A stretch of 47,263 nt of DNA from a virus: IMG/VR virus record IMGVR_UViG_3300006789_006867, positions 1 to 47,263 of that record. One strand, given 5' to 3'. The position numbers and the translations under genes are program-made. Shown here piece by piece: positions 31,346 through 40,000 of this stretch (position 1 is its first letter; each line of letters begins with the position of its first letter). A model generated the notes under the pieces. That model saw nothing but the letters and a program-made list of their open reading frames with translations, made no database searches and was not told where the DNA came from.

Positions 31346-32003
31346 AGAAGAAATATGTAATTTAAGTAGATTGCCATTTGCTATTGGTGATAATCCTTGT
31401 TACTTAACGGCGTTGCAATTGCTAAAATCTAATCAAACATTAGAGAATACTGTTTTGCATGATCATTATAAATCTTTTAATTTAAAGACACTATATGACA
31501 TTTACAACGTTGGTGAAAATTTAAAGCGATATTCTTATAAATCTATTTTTCTTCCATGGATTCATACAAGCCCCGTCACAGAGTTTGTGGATGTTGCTTT
31601 TATGCGACGAGATAAAAAATTTATTGATGCACAAATAGATAAAATGAAAAACCTTGTCTTATCTATTAAAGAATTTGGGTATACGCCAGATGCTTTTTTA
31701 GATAGGAAAAAAGGTCATATTACTGGATATTTTTTAGAGAATCACACAGGAAAAAATTTTTATGTAGTCAGTGGCAATCATCGTGTGGCAACATTGTCTG
31801 CTTTATTTCCTGATTTGCCCATACCGGTTGTTTATGAGGAACAGAAACATTTGAAACCGCGAGATAAAAAAAACCGAATTGAACCACCGCGCAAAATATA
31901 TAGTTCTAAAAATGTTGATAAATGGCCATCTGTTACAAGTGGTTTTCTAGATGAGTATGTTGCTATAAAAATTATGGAGAGATATATAAATGGAATATCA
32001 TAA
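31332..32003 (+). CDS. ParB-like (NHR-motif) protein of the glycan cassette
   Basis: ATG 31332 is chosen (223 residues), overlapping the previous gene by 14 bases; the longer frame to 31251 would extend far into that gene. The segment FYVVSGNHRVATLSALFPDL (residues about 140-160) carries the Gly-Asn-His-Arg pattern of ParB/sulfiredoxin-type folds, which in some members use CTP or ATP. The rest is alpha/beta with a basic, Pro-rich C-terminus. Proteins with this motif appear in polysaccharide loci, but the role is unknown. Confidence 0.5.
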   Translation: MKIFKEEICNLSRLPFAIGDNPCYLTALQLLKSNQTLENTVLHDHYKSFNLKTLYDIYNVGENLKRYSYKSIFLPWIHTSPVTEFVDVAFMRRDKKFIDAQIDKMKNLVLSIKEFGYTPDAFLDRKKGHITGYFLENHTGKNFYVVSGNHRVATLSALFPDLPIPVVYEEQKHLKPRDKKNRIEPPRKIYSSKNVDKWPSVTSGFLDEYVAIKIMERYINGIS

Positions 32004-32676
32004 ATGGATACAACAGAAAGTCTCAGATTTATCCAAAAAGGAAGATTGGAATCATCAATATAATCTCCCAGGTTTAATAAAAACAAGAAAAACCGATATT
32101 AATAGTCCGGGGTACAATATCAACAAATGGGCTAGATTAAATCCAATAATAGATAAGTTAAATTTAAAAGGAAAAAAAGCTTTGGACATTGGATGCAGCG
32201 ACGGTTATTATTCTGTAAAATGCGCAATGGATTATGATATGCAAGTTGTTGGAATAGATCCAGATCCATTGAGAATCGAAAGGGCGAATTTCATAAAACA
32301 AATATTTAAGCTTGATAATGTCCAATTTGAAGTCGGGGATTTATATGAGTTAAAAGAAAACAAAAATTATGATATGATTTTAGGGTTGGGATTATTACAT
32401 AGAATACCAAACGTGCTACAATGTTTACAAAAAATGTCTAAACTTTCAAATTTATTAATCTTAGAGTTTAAAACATACGATTCGTTAGATGATCTTTGTG
32501 TCTCTGGGGGACATAAAAGTAAATCTAATAAATATAATAAACTTCACTCAATTCCAACACAAACATATGTTAATAATAGAATGAAAGAATTAGGATTCAA
32601 TAACAATACATTTTATAATGATGAAAGTCATTTAAATTATAAAAGAACAATTCTTGTTTCTTCAAGGGAAAAATAA
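31990..32676 (+). CDS. SAM-dependent methyltransferase
   Basis: The protein has 228 residues and overlaps the previous gene by 14 bases. Motif I is KALDIGCSDGYYSVKCAM near residue 63 and motif II VVGIDPDPLRIERANF. Post-I segments are FEVGDLYEL and YDMILGLGLLHRIPN. The layout resembles the CmoB-type/UbiG-like Rossmann methyltransferases. The long N-terminal segment before motif I contains NSPGYNINKW. A sugar or lipid acceptor is likely from the neighbours; a tRNA substrate is possible but less so. Confidence 0.78.
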   Translation: MEYHKWIQQKVSDLSKKEDWNHQYNLPGLIKTRKTDINSPGYNINKWARLNPIIDKLNLKGKKALDIGCSDGYYSVKCAMDYDMQVVGIDPDPLRIERANFIKQIFKLDNVQFEVGDLYELKENKNYDMILGLGLLHRIPNVLQCLQKMSKLSNLLILEFKTYDSLDDLCVSGGHKSKSNKYNKLHSIPTQTYVNNRMKELGFNNNTFYNDESHLNYKRTILVSSREK

Positions 32677-32680
32677 TATC

Positions 32681-33529
32681 ATGAAAAATGCTGTATTTGA
32701 TAAGTATAAGGACTTACATAAAGGCGAAAGAGTATTTCTTATTGCCAATGGACCAAGCTTGGCGAATACGAATTTAAACCTTCTTAAGAATGAAAATACA
32801 ATTGCTATGAATCGTATATCTCTTATATATGATAAAAACCCAGAATGGAAGCCTACGTATTATTTGTTTTCGTCTACTAATGTTAGACACCCAGAGTGGG
32901 GCAGGGCGTGGACAGGCTCTGTTCGTAACGCTGTGAAAGAATCAGACACGACGTCTTTTATTGCAAAAATGTTTAAGCCCACAATTGATTCAAATGATGA
33001 TTACCCGCATATTAATTGGTTTGATTCTATGAGTGAGAGGAAACCGCCCATGGATGGTAGAATATCAGAAACATGTTTTTCTACAGATATTGTCGAACGG
33101 ATAGATAAAACCGGCACGACAATGAATCTAGCTTTACAATTAACATACCACATGGGTTTTAGTGAGGTTGTGATTGTTGGAGCAGATTTGGGTTGGACTG
33201 GCGATAGAGGTAGCGAAAGTGATCCAAATCATTTTGACAAATCATATCGAGCAGATATTCCTCATGAAAAGCTTTATAAAATCAATCATCAGATGAGAAA
33301 TGTACATTCTTTAGCATTAAAGAATTTCATAGAGAGAGGCAGAGATACAAAGTTTTACAATGCATCGCTAAAAACTTACTTAGATGTATACCCAATTATA
33401 GATTATGAGAAATATATTTTGAACAATGAGGTAGTGTTGCAAGAAAACAGACTTAAAAGCGCGAAACAATTTTGGGATATGCCACCACAATTTTTTGAAG
33501 GAGGAGAAGAAAAATGGCTAGATGCTTAG
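32681..33529 (+). CDS. DUF115/MptE-like protein (Maf-type glycan gene)
   Basis: ATG 32681 is chosen (282 residues); a TTG nine codons upstream overlaps the previous gene. Residues about 12-45 read KGERVFLIANGPSLANTNLN then LLKNENTIAMNRIS. This GNGPSLxxxDLxxL ... AxNR pattern is typical of the DUF115/6-hydroxymethylpterin pyrophosphokinase MptE-like fold and of Maf glycosyltransferases that add pseudaminic acid to flagellin. GFSEVVIVGADLGWTG closes the core strand. In glycan loci such proteins are thought to transfer or process nonulosonic acids, which would suit the CMP-sugar genes here. The assignment to a reaction is inference. Confidence 0.66.
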   Translation: MKNAVFDKYKDLHKGERVFLIANGPSLANTNLNLLKNENTIAMNRISLIYDKNPEWKPTYYLFSSTNVRHPEWGRAWTGSVRNAVKESDTTSFIAKMFKPTIDSNDDYPHINWFDSMSERKPPMDGRISETCFSTDIVERIDKTGTTMNLALQLTYHMGFSEVVIVGADLGWTGDRGSESDPNHFDKSYRADIPHEKLYKINHQMRNVHSLALKNFIERGRDTKFYNASLKTYLDVYPIIDYEKYILNNEVVLQENRLKSAKQFWDMPPQFFEGGEEKWLDA

Positions 33530-34398
33530 TAACAGGACATAGAGGATACATTGGTTCCCATTTGTATGAAACATTACAAGAATTGGGACACGAAGTGCAA
33601 GGAATTGATTTATTTGAGGGGCATGATATTAATAAAGATCTTCGCGAATACAATGAACCAATGCGTGGAGATTTTCACCCACATTATTTTAATTTCAAGC
33701 CTGAATATATTTTTCACTTAGCGTGCTTTCCCAGGGTAACATATAGTGTGGAAAACCCTGTTCGAACAATGGAAAATAATGTTTTATGTACAAGTAATAT
33801 ACTTAATTTTGCAAAACATGTTGGCGCAAAGCGTGTAATATATTCTAGTTCTTCATCAGTTGTTGGCGATGGAGATGGACCAACAAACCCATATGGGTTA
33901 CAAAAGCTAGTTAGTGAAATGGAGTGCAAGCTTTATTCAGAGCTTTATGGAATTGATACTGTTAGTTTGCGTTATTTTAATGTTTATTCGGAAGATCAGG
34001 AAGCAGATGGTCCATATGCTACTGCAATTGCGAATTGGATGAAATATATTCGAAAAGGCAAGACTCCCTTTATTACAGGTACCGGAGAACAACGAAGAGA
34101 TATGTTGCACGTTTCTGATGCTATCAGTGCAAACATATTTGCAATGGAGCGCGACGATAAATTCAATGGAGCGCATTTTGATGTTGGAACTGGCGACAAT
34201 ATTTCTTTAAATGAAGTGAAGGATATTGTTCAAAAATACTTCACCGATATTGCATTTGAGTATATAGAAGAAAGACAGGGCGATGTCATGGTAACGTTAG
34301 CAGATGTTTTACCTTTGCAAGACTTAGGTTGGAAGGCGGAAATCGGTGCAGAAGCTGGTGTTGATAGATGTTTTAAAAAGTTGTTTTGGGAATTTTAA
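33514..34398 (+). CDS. NAD-dependent nucleotide-sugar epimerase (GalE-like)
   Basis: The protein has 294 residues; GGAGGAG precedes ATG 33514, and the gene overlaps the previous one by 16 bases. It opens ARCLVTGHRGYIGSHLYETL (GxxGxIG). IFHLACFPRVTYSVENPVRT is the substrate-side loop and the active site is NPYGLQKLVSE, with Tyr and Lys. RYFNVYSEDQEADGPYATAI and GEQRRDMLHVSDA complete the GalE/WbpP signature. It likely epimerises UDP-glucose/galactose or the N-acetyl forms. Confidence 0.9.
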   Translation: MARCLVTGHRGYIGSHLYETLQELGHEVQGIDLFEGHDINKDLREYNEPMRGDFHPHYFNFKPEYIFHLACFPRVTYSVENPVRTMENNVLCTSNILNFAKHVGAKRVIYSSSSSVVGDGDGPTNPYGLQKLVSEMECKLYSELYGIDTVSLRYFNVYSEDQEADGPYATAIANWMKYIRKGKTPFITGTGEQRRDMLHVSDAISANIFAMERDDKFNGAHFDVGTGDNISLNEVKDIVQKYFTDIAFEYIEERQGDVMVTLADVLPLQDLGWKAEIGAEAGVDRCFKKLFWEF

Positions 34399-35268
34399 AT
34401 GAGAAAAACTAATATTGGTATAGTTGGACAGGGTTTTGTTGGCACAGCTGTGTACGAAGGGTTTAAGGGTGTCCGTGGTGTACATGTTGATACGTATGAC
34501 AAGTTCAAAGCACGCGCATCAACATGTACATCTTTGCAACAACTAAGTCAACAAGCTGGTATAATTTTTATATGCCTTCCAACACCGATGAAGCGAAATG
34601 GTGTATGTGATTTATCTATTGTAACAGACACAATAATGAAGTTGGATAGTTATAATAACGACAATATTGCAGTGATTAAATCTACAGTCCCTCCTGGGAC
34701 AACTGAAAAGTTTAACCAAGAGTGCAATAATTTGAAAGTTATTTTTAATCCTGAATTTTTAACTGAAGCAAATTTTGTTGAAGATTTTAAAAATCAAACA
34801 AGAATTATAATTGGTGGACCTAGACCAGCATCAACAAAAGTAAAAAATCTTTATAGAAAAGCATTTCCAGAAACGACATTGGTGAAAACTGGTTCAAATA
34901 CAGCTGAGATGGTGAAATATTTTACCAATTGTTTTCTTGCAACCAAAGTTAGTTTTTCTAATGAAATCAAACAAATATGTGAAAAAATTAATGTAGACTA
35001 TGATAAGATAGTAGAATATGGTTTATATGACAAGCGTTTAGGTAGATCCCATTTTTCTGTTCCAGGTCCAGATGGTAAGTTTGGTTTTGGTGGTTCGTGC
35101 TTTCCAAAGGATTTAAATGCGATGATAAAATATGCAGAGAATCTAAATATAAATCCGGCGGTATTAAAAGCTGCGTGGAATAAAAACTTGGAAGTACGCC
35201 CAGAAAGAGATTGGGAAGCGCTTGAAGGTAGAGCCATTAGCAAAGAAGGAGAAATTAATGAGCGATAG
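34399..35268 (+). CDS. UDP-glucose/GDP-mannose 6-dehydrogenase family, short form
   Basis: The protein has 289 residues and starts directly after the previous stop. The NAD-binding loop is NIGIVGQGFVGTAVYEGF. The middle has IFICLPTPMKRNG, VIKSTVPPGTTEKF and FNPEFLTEANFVEDF. Catalytic Cys234 lies in FGFGGSCFPKDLNAM. The chain ends soon after and lacks the C-terminal UDP-binding domain of standard 390-430 residue enzymes, so donor binding may be altered or provided by another subunit. It would produce a UDP-uronic acid, the natural precursor for the DUF579-like methyltransferase in this cassette. Last gene of the cassette. Confidence 0.87.
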   Translation: MRKTNIGIVGQGFVGTAVYEGFKGVRGVHVDTYDKFKARASTCTSLQQLSQQAGIIFICLPTPMKRNGVCDLSIVTDTIMKLDSYNNDNIAVIKSTVPPGTTEKFNQECNNLKVIFNPEFLTEANFVEDFKNQTRIIIGGPRPASTKVKNLYRKAFPETTLVKTGSNTAEMVKYFTNCFLATKVSFSNEIKQICEKINVDYDKIVEYGLYDKRLGRSHFSVPGPDGKFGFGGSCFPKDLNAMIKYAENLNINPAVLKAAWNKNLEVRPERDWEALEGRAISKEGEINER

Positions 35269-35497
35269 AGAAGTAAACATGTCAGATCAGGCTGTGGGGG
35301 CTGTTATGATGGCTCTGCAGAAAAGCTTAATGGAGCAAAGTGATATTGTTCCTGTTTTAAAAGAGTTCAGATTTAGAACCTCGGATCAGGGGCTGGTAGT
35401 TATGAACCCGCCATTGGTTAAGTTTAATGATGAGTTTGAAGAGAATTTGCAACAGCAATCATTTGATTTTGACACTGTTGACACCCAATCGGAATAA
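35258..35497 (+). CDS. Conserved small T4-type phage protein
   Basis: ATG 35258 is chosen (79 residues), preceded by AAGGAGA; a longer frame from 35222 overlaps the previous gene without a ribosome site. The N-terminus MSDREVNMSDQAVGAVMMAL followed by QKSLMEQSDIVPVLKEFRF resembles small proteins I recall next to the late sigma factor gene in marine T4-type phages. There is no catalytic motif. It marks the return to the phage core gene order after the glycan cassette. Confidence 0.6.
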   Translation: MSDREVNMSDQAVGAVMMALQKSLMEQSDIVPVLKEFRFRTSDQGLVVMNPPLVKFNDEFEENLQQQSFDFDTVDTQSE

Positions 35498-35500
35498 TAT

Positions 35501-35758
35501 ATGCCGATTTATGTATATCACTGTGATACATGCAAAACAGAATTTAAAGAGAAACACTCTATACACGATAAACTAACTGATTGCACGATATGTGAAACTG
35601 TTGGTTCTTTAGTTAGAATACCTTCAATGATGGGGATCCCTTTTAAAGCTCCTTCGAAAAAAAGAGCTGGTGAATTAGTTGATTCCTACATAAAAGAAAC
35701 TAAACGAGAGGTGGAAGAGGCTAAAAAAAGGCTTAAAGAAAAGGAGTACACTCAATGA
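35501..35758 (+). CDS. FmdB-type zinc-ribbon protein
   Basis: The protein has 85 residues. It starts MPIYVYHCDTCKTEFKEKHS and has a second CTIC pair at residues about 31-34, giving a four-cysteine zinc ribbon of the FmdB/CxxC regulatory family. A charged helical C-terminal tail follows. Such proteins are frequent beside the late sigma factor in T4-type marine phages. It could contact RNA polymerase or another nucleic-acid enzyme. It overlaps the next gene by 4 bases. Confidence 0.75.
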   Translation: MPIYVYHCDTCKTEFKEKHSIHDKLTDCTICETVGSLVRIPSMMGIPFKAPSKKRAGELVDSYIKETKREVEEAKKRLKEKEYTQ

Positions 35759-36078
35759 TGTGGATCTGGCTAGTACTATCATTATTAGTTAATGTCTTGC
35801 TTGGGTATGCGTTCTATCAAAGCTTGAAGAGACTTATATTTGTATCTGAAAACATTGAAGACGTGAGCGAAATGTTGGAAAGGTATACAAAATATGTAGA
35901 AGATCTTCATGAACTAGAAATGTATTATGGAGATGAGATGATAGCACAATTATTGGAGTATTCAAAACATGTAGCAGATGAGATTGAATCATTTAGAAAA
36001 TCTTATGATTTTGAGGCGCCGATTTTGCTTTCTGATATAGAAGAGGAGGAGCGTATGGATGCGGAAAAAGAAGTCTAA
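35755..36078 (+). CDS. Small membrane-anchored phage protein
   Basis: The protein has 107 residues. It has a single N-terminal hydrophobic segment (residues 2-21, Trp-Ile-Trp-Leu-Val then Leu/Val-rich), followed by a long acidic helical, coiled-coil-like region. No lipobox or catalytic motif. The hydrophobic helix and short N-terminal side suggest an inner-membrane anchor with the helical part in the cytosol. Function unknown. It overlaps the sigma-factor gene by 20 bases. Confidence 0.65.
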   Translation: MMWIWLVLSLLVNVLLGYAFYQSLKRLIFVSENIEDVSEMLERYTKYVEDLHELEMYYGDEMIAQLLEYSKHVADEIESFRKSYDFEAPILLSDIEEEERMDAEKEV

Positions 36079-36763
36079 TTATTATTTTACCTCTGTTCAT
36101 GAAAAAGCAATTGTAGAATATGCCAACACAGAAGACAAAAAGAGAAGATCTGAATTATATATTGCTTTAATTGGTCCTGCGTTTGATGAATTGGTTGATA
36201 AAATAGTGTACACCTATAAGTTCACTAGCTTGCCTAATATAGATTATTTAAAAGAAGATTGCAAAGTGTGGTTAACCACAATATTAGATAAATATGATCC
36301 CAATAAAGGTTCAAAAGCTTTTTCATATTTTAGTGTAATTACAAAAAATTGGTTTATTCACAAGGTTAAGCTCAATGCCACTAGAAATAGAAGGGAAGTT
36401 GATTATGAAGAATATCGTTCAACATACAGCAACAACGCCGCACTGGTTGAGAATGCGAATTTAGTTACATATAACCCTTATCTAAAAGCCAGAGCTGATT
36501 TTGAATTTTGGCAAAAGTTTTGGAAAGAATTTTCTGAATGGGATTCTGAACATTTAAAGGAGAATGAACGTAAAGTTATGCAAGCAGTAAAGATCTTATT
36601 TGAAAGTAGCGATGAAATAGAGATTTTTAATAAAAAAGCTATTTATCTATATTTGAGGGAAATAACAGGCTTGAACACAAAACAAGTTGTTAATAACCTG
36701 CAAAAGCTAAGATCTAAATATAAGGACTTTAAAATTAAATGGGACAACGGAGAACAAAATTAG
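36059..36763 (+). CDS. 55: Late transcription sigma factor, T4 gp55-like
   Basis: The protein has 234 residues; GAGGAGG (36043-36049) precedes ATG 36059. Residues about 33-105 read IGPAFDELVDKIVYTYKFTS, LPNIDYLKEDCKVWLTTIL and DKYDPNKGSKAFSYFSVITK, then NWFIHKVK. This matches the sigma region-2-like segment of gp55 (LxxDCxxxLxxxxxKYDPxKGKAFSYFxxIxxNxxI). In T4-type phages gp55 redirects host RNA polymerase to TATAAATA late promoters with gp33 and the sliding clamp. The C-terminal part is helical and charged. Its presence supports T4-like late gene control and makes TATAAATA boxes in the window worth considering. Confidence 0.85.
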   Translation: MRKKKSNYYFTSVHEKAIVEYANTEDKKRRSELYIALIGPAFDELVDKIVYTYKFTSLPNIDYLKEDCKVWLTTILDKYDPNKGSKAFSYFSVITKNWFIHKVKLNATRNRREVDYEEYRSTYSNNAALVENANLVTYNPYLKARADFEFWQKFWKEFSEWDSEHLKENERKVMQAVKILFESSDEIEIFNKKAIYLYLREITGLNTKQVVNNLQKLRSKYKDFKIKWDNGEQN

Positions 36764-37047
36764 AAAATTATATTAATGAGGCAATAAACAATATAAGAGA
36801 TGATAGAGATAGGACAACGACACTACTTTCTGATGTGATGTCAGAACTTCAAGCGCCAACCTCTACTTATGAGTCTCATAAAGATTTGGGATTAATTGCC
36901 GCCAAATACTTAGAAACCCTACAAAGATCAAATGAACAATTAGTTAAACTAACGTCAATGATGCAGAAAAACATTGGTTCTGGTTCTGAGTCTTTATCTG
37001 AAAAAGACAAAAATGAGCTATTTGATATACTACAAGGGGCTGGCTAA
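36739..37047 (+). CDS. Small helical phage protein
   Basis: The protein has 102 residues and overlaps the sigma-factor gene by 25 bases. It is strongly helical with charged patches. The segment LGLIAAKYLETLQRSNEQLV (residues about 51-70) is typical of small conserved proteins next to baseplate genes in marine T4-type phages, from memory. No enzyme motif. It could be a chaperone or terminase-like regulator, but there is no firm evidence. Confidence 0.58.
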   Translation: MGQRRTKLENYINEAINNIRDDRDRTTTLLSDVMSELQAPTSTYESHKDLGLIAAKYLETLQRSNEQLVKLTSMMQKNIGSGSESLSEKDKNELFDILQGAG

Positions 37048-37049
37048 AC

Positions 37050-40000
37050 GTGGCTGGAGAGCAACAAACCCCACCGGCAGCGGGGACCTCTGTAGAACAA
37101 GCAATTGATCAAATAGCAAATAGTGGGGATATCTGCGCTCAATATCCACCCGGCGCTTTAAACCCCTCTATTCAAAAACAGTCGCCATTTGCAGCAACTC
37201 ACGATCCTCAAAGACACAGCAACATGGCTGCATTAAGTGATGTTATGAGAAGTTCTAATTCTGGTGATGCACCTTCTGCCGTACAAGGTCCATTTTTGGC
37301 GATTGTTGTTGCAATAAAATCAAAGAAAACAGATGACAAAAAAGAACCTCTACAATTAGCATCTAGATTAGTTTCTATGCTCGATCCCCCCGATACTAAG
37401 CCCCCTAAATTAGTTGAAATTAAGGCTTACATTCCAGAATTAAACTATTGGGGGTGTCCACCTGGAGACTTGGACAATCCAAGTCCAGAAGCGATTAACA
37501 TAATTGAATCTCTTCCGACATATACAGCCAAAAATGAATCGATTCCAGAACCAGCAATATATGATTTAGTTTGGGTTAATTTCCAACGCATGGGTGATTT
37601 TACCACTGGTATTTATATAGAGCCTACTGGTGATTACCTTCCCAAGGCAGCTGGTGTGAATGCAGCGGGTGCTTTTGGCACTTGCGGAGCGGGCACACCA
37701 GGGACATCGGGAGCCCCAGGTAGTTCTCTGCCAAATACTGGTCCTGGTGGGTTAAACTATCCTCTTACGCATGCGGGGCTTGAATTGCCTCCACGCCGCG
37801 ATCCTATTGATCCGAATAGCGTGCGCGGAGTTAAGCCAATAGGAAAAGGAATGTGGATGTTTCATGGTGGCAATGTGGAAACAAAAGCTGCTCAGTGTGC
37901 TGCAGCGGGCATAAATTATATTTTAGTATCTAGTATTATTCAAAAAGAAGGAGCAACTCCTTCAAAAATATCACCTGTGGAAAAATTGAAGAAATATGCA
38001 GAGGTCTTTTTAGCAAAGGGGATATATGTTTATCATTGGGGTTGGCCAATGCCCGGTAAAGAAGAGGAATTTGTTAATACCATGGTAACTTTAGCTTTAC
38101 AAGCAGGCGCTAGTGGCATTGTTGCAGATCCAGAAGCAGCTTATGAAAAAATGTCTCCACAAGATGGCTATGCAGCAGCTTTAACGTGTGGGCAGCTTTT
38201 TATAGCAGAAGCTCAAAAGAATGGATTGGTAACTGGGTTTACAAGTTATGGCGCCGTATACGATCCGCCATATCTGTTACAACAAAATCCAAATAAAAGA
38301 GTTACATGGTATTCAGGTTTTAAAGGTGTGGATATGTGTTTTCCACAATTATATGGGGGTAAAGGGCACGTGGCGCAAGCCAACCCTCGCACCCGCGCAG
38401 ATTATTGGACAAAAAACGTGCAAGCATATGGTGATATATTTGGTGCGGAAACTGTAATGCCTATTTTAGGAGCTTATGGTAGATCTTATAATGATTACCC
38501 TGGTGGGGGTGGAGGGACATATGTTGCTGGTACACCAACAGCCGGTTCTGAAACCACTTCGAAGCCACCTCAAAGGATGAAAGAAGAGTTTAATATGTGT
38601 CCAATACCAAACAATTCGGTGTCTTGGTGGTCTTATCACAATCTTAAAAAAAGACCTGAACGGTGGGATGTTGTTAGAAATGCAGGAAATAGTGAAGGTG
38701 ATGCTTTGGCAATGTCTGGTGTCGCTGCGGAGCAGCAATGTGAAGATGGAAGTACTGCTCTTATGGGGCAGTGCCCGCCCGCTTCTGGAACAGCCCAACC
38801 TGCTCCAAATGTAACAAACCCGACACCTCCCCCACCAGGAGGAGGAACATCTATTGCAAAGCAAGCAGATCTCCTCTCTCAGATAAAAGCAGCAGAGGCT
38901 AAGGTAGAGGAGCTGTCCGTCCTGTACGATGCGATTGAAAGAGAAGACTTAAAAGCAAAGATTGCTGAACTATATAAAGATTTGCATGCGCTCCAGGCTG
39001 CGGGCTCACAACCAGGCGATCCAAAGGGTTCTCCATCTGTAAGCATATTTAATGAAATCAAAGTAATCAAAAATAAATTAGATGATTTAAATTTACAATT
39101 GCAAGCAACACAACTCAAACAAGAGCAGGCAAAAGAATCTCTAGCCATGGCTTCTAATCCTTCTTTGAATGATACTCAGACAGCAGCGCTCCAACCTTAT
39201 GTGGAAGAGCTTACAAAAATCATAGAATTGAGAACACAACAGAGCACAGAACTAGCTGCTCAAATCTCCACAGAGTCAGTAAATTTAGAAACAAAAATAA
39301 CTGAAGCGGGGCTTTCTGAGGAGTTTAAAGCGGCGCTATTTAAATATGACGAAGCTCGGGCAACATATGCCAGCAAGGCTGCCGCTTTCGATCCTGCCGA
39401 GAATGCTCAATATGTAACACCGCAAGAACATCCGGATATTGCACCTTTTTGGGCACTAGCGGAAGAAGCCAAACAAGTATATATGCAGATAATCGACACA
39501 GAAATAGAGTCTTTAGAAAATAAAATAGATCCAGATCAATTACCTCAAGCCCCCGAAGGTGGCTCTAGTAACGCTTCCTCGGCTAATGCAGATGCAACAA
39601 CTCCAGGCGACGCAGCGTCTCCAACCCCTCCTGTTCCCGCTCTACCCTCTCCATCTTCACCAGTTGCCTGTGGTGTTATGGGTGGTCCAGGCGCGCTCCC
39701 AGGCGCCGCAGGAGGAGGCGCAACGACACCATGGACTGGTGCAACCGGTGGCACTGCTTTCCAGGCTTCTAGGGCTGGTTTTGGAGGGAAAATAGTGAAT
39801 ACTAGTCATATTTGTGATGGACACCGTTGGAGCAAATCATCCAGAACCTTTAGTAAAGCAAGTAAAAGGCGCAAAGTGACAATGTTTGTCATTCATGAAA
39901 CTGCTAGTGGGATTAGAAAGACTTGTCCTGGTTATAATAGTATTGTAAATCAGAATAGAAAGCCGAGTTCTTATTGTAACGTTATGTTTTGGCTAGCCAG

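Noticed and set aside
15196-35268. Insertion by a mobile element (flanking repeats, transposase or integrase)
   Set aside because: I looked for direct or inverted repeats and recombinase genes at both borders of the glycan cassette and saw none.
39545-39754. Antisense open frame rich in Pro/Ala/Gly
   Set aside because: It is a shadow of the low-complexity linker of the hub protein, with no ribosome site or promoter.
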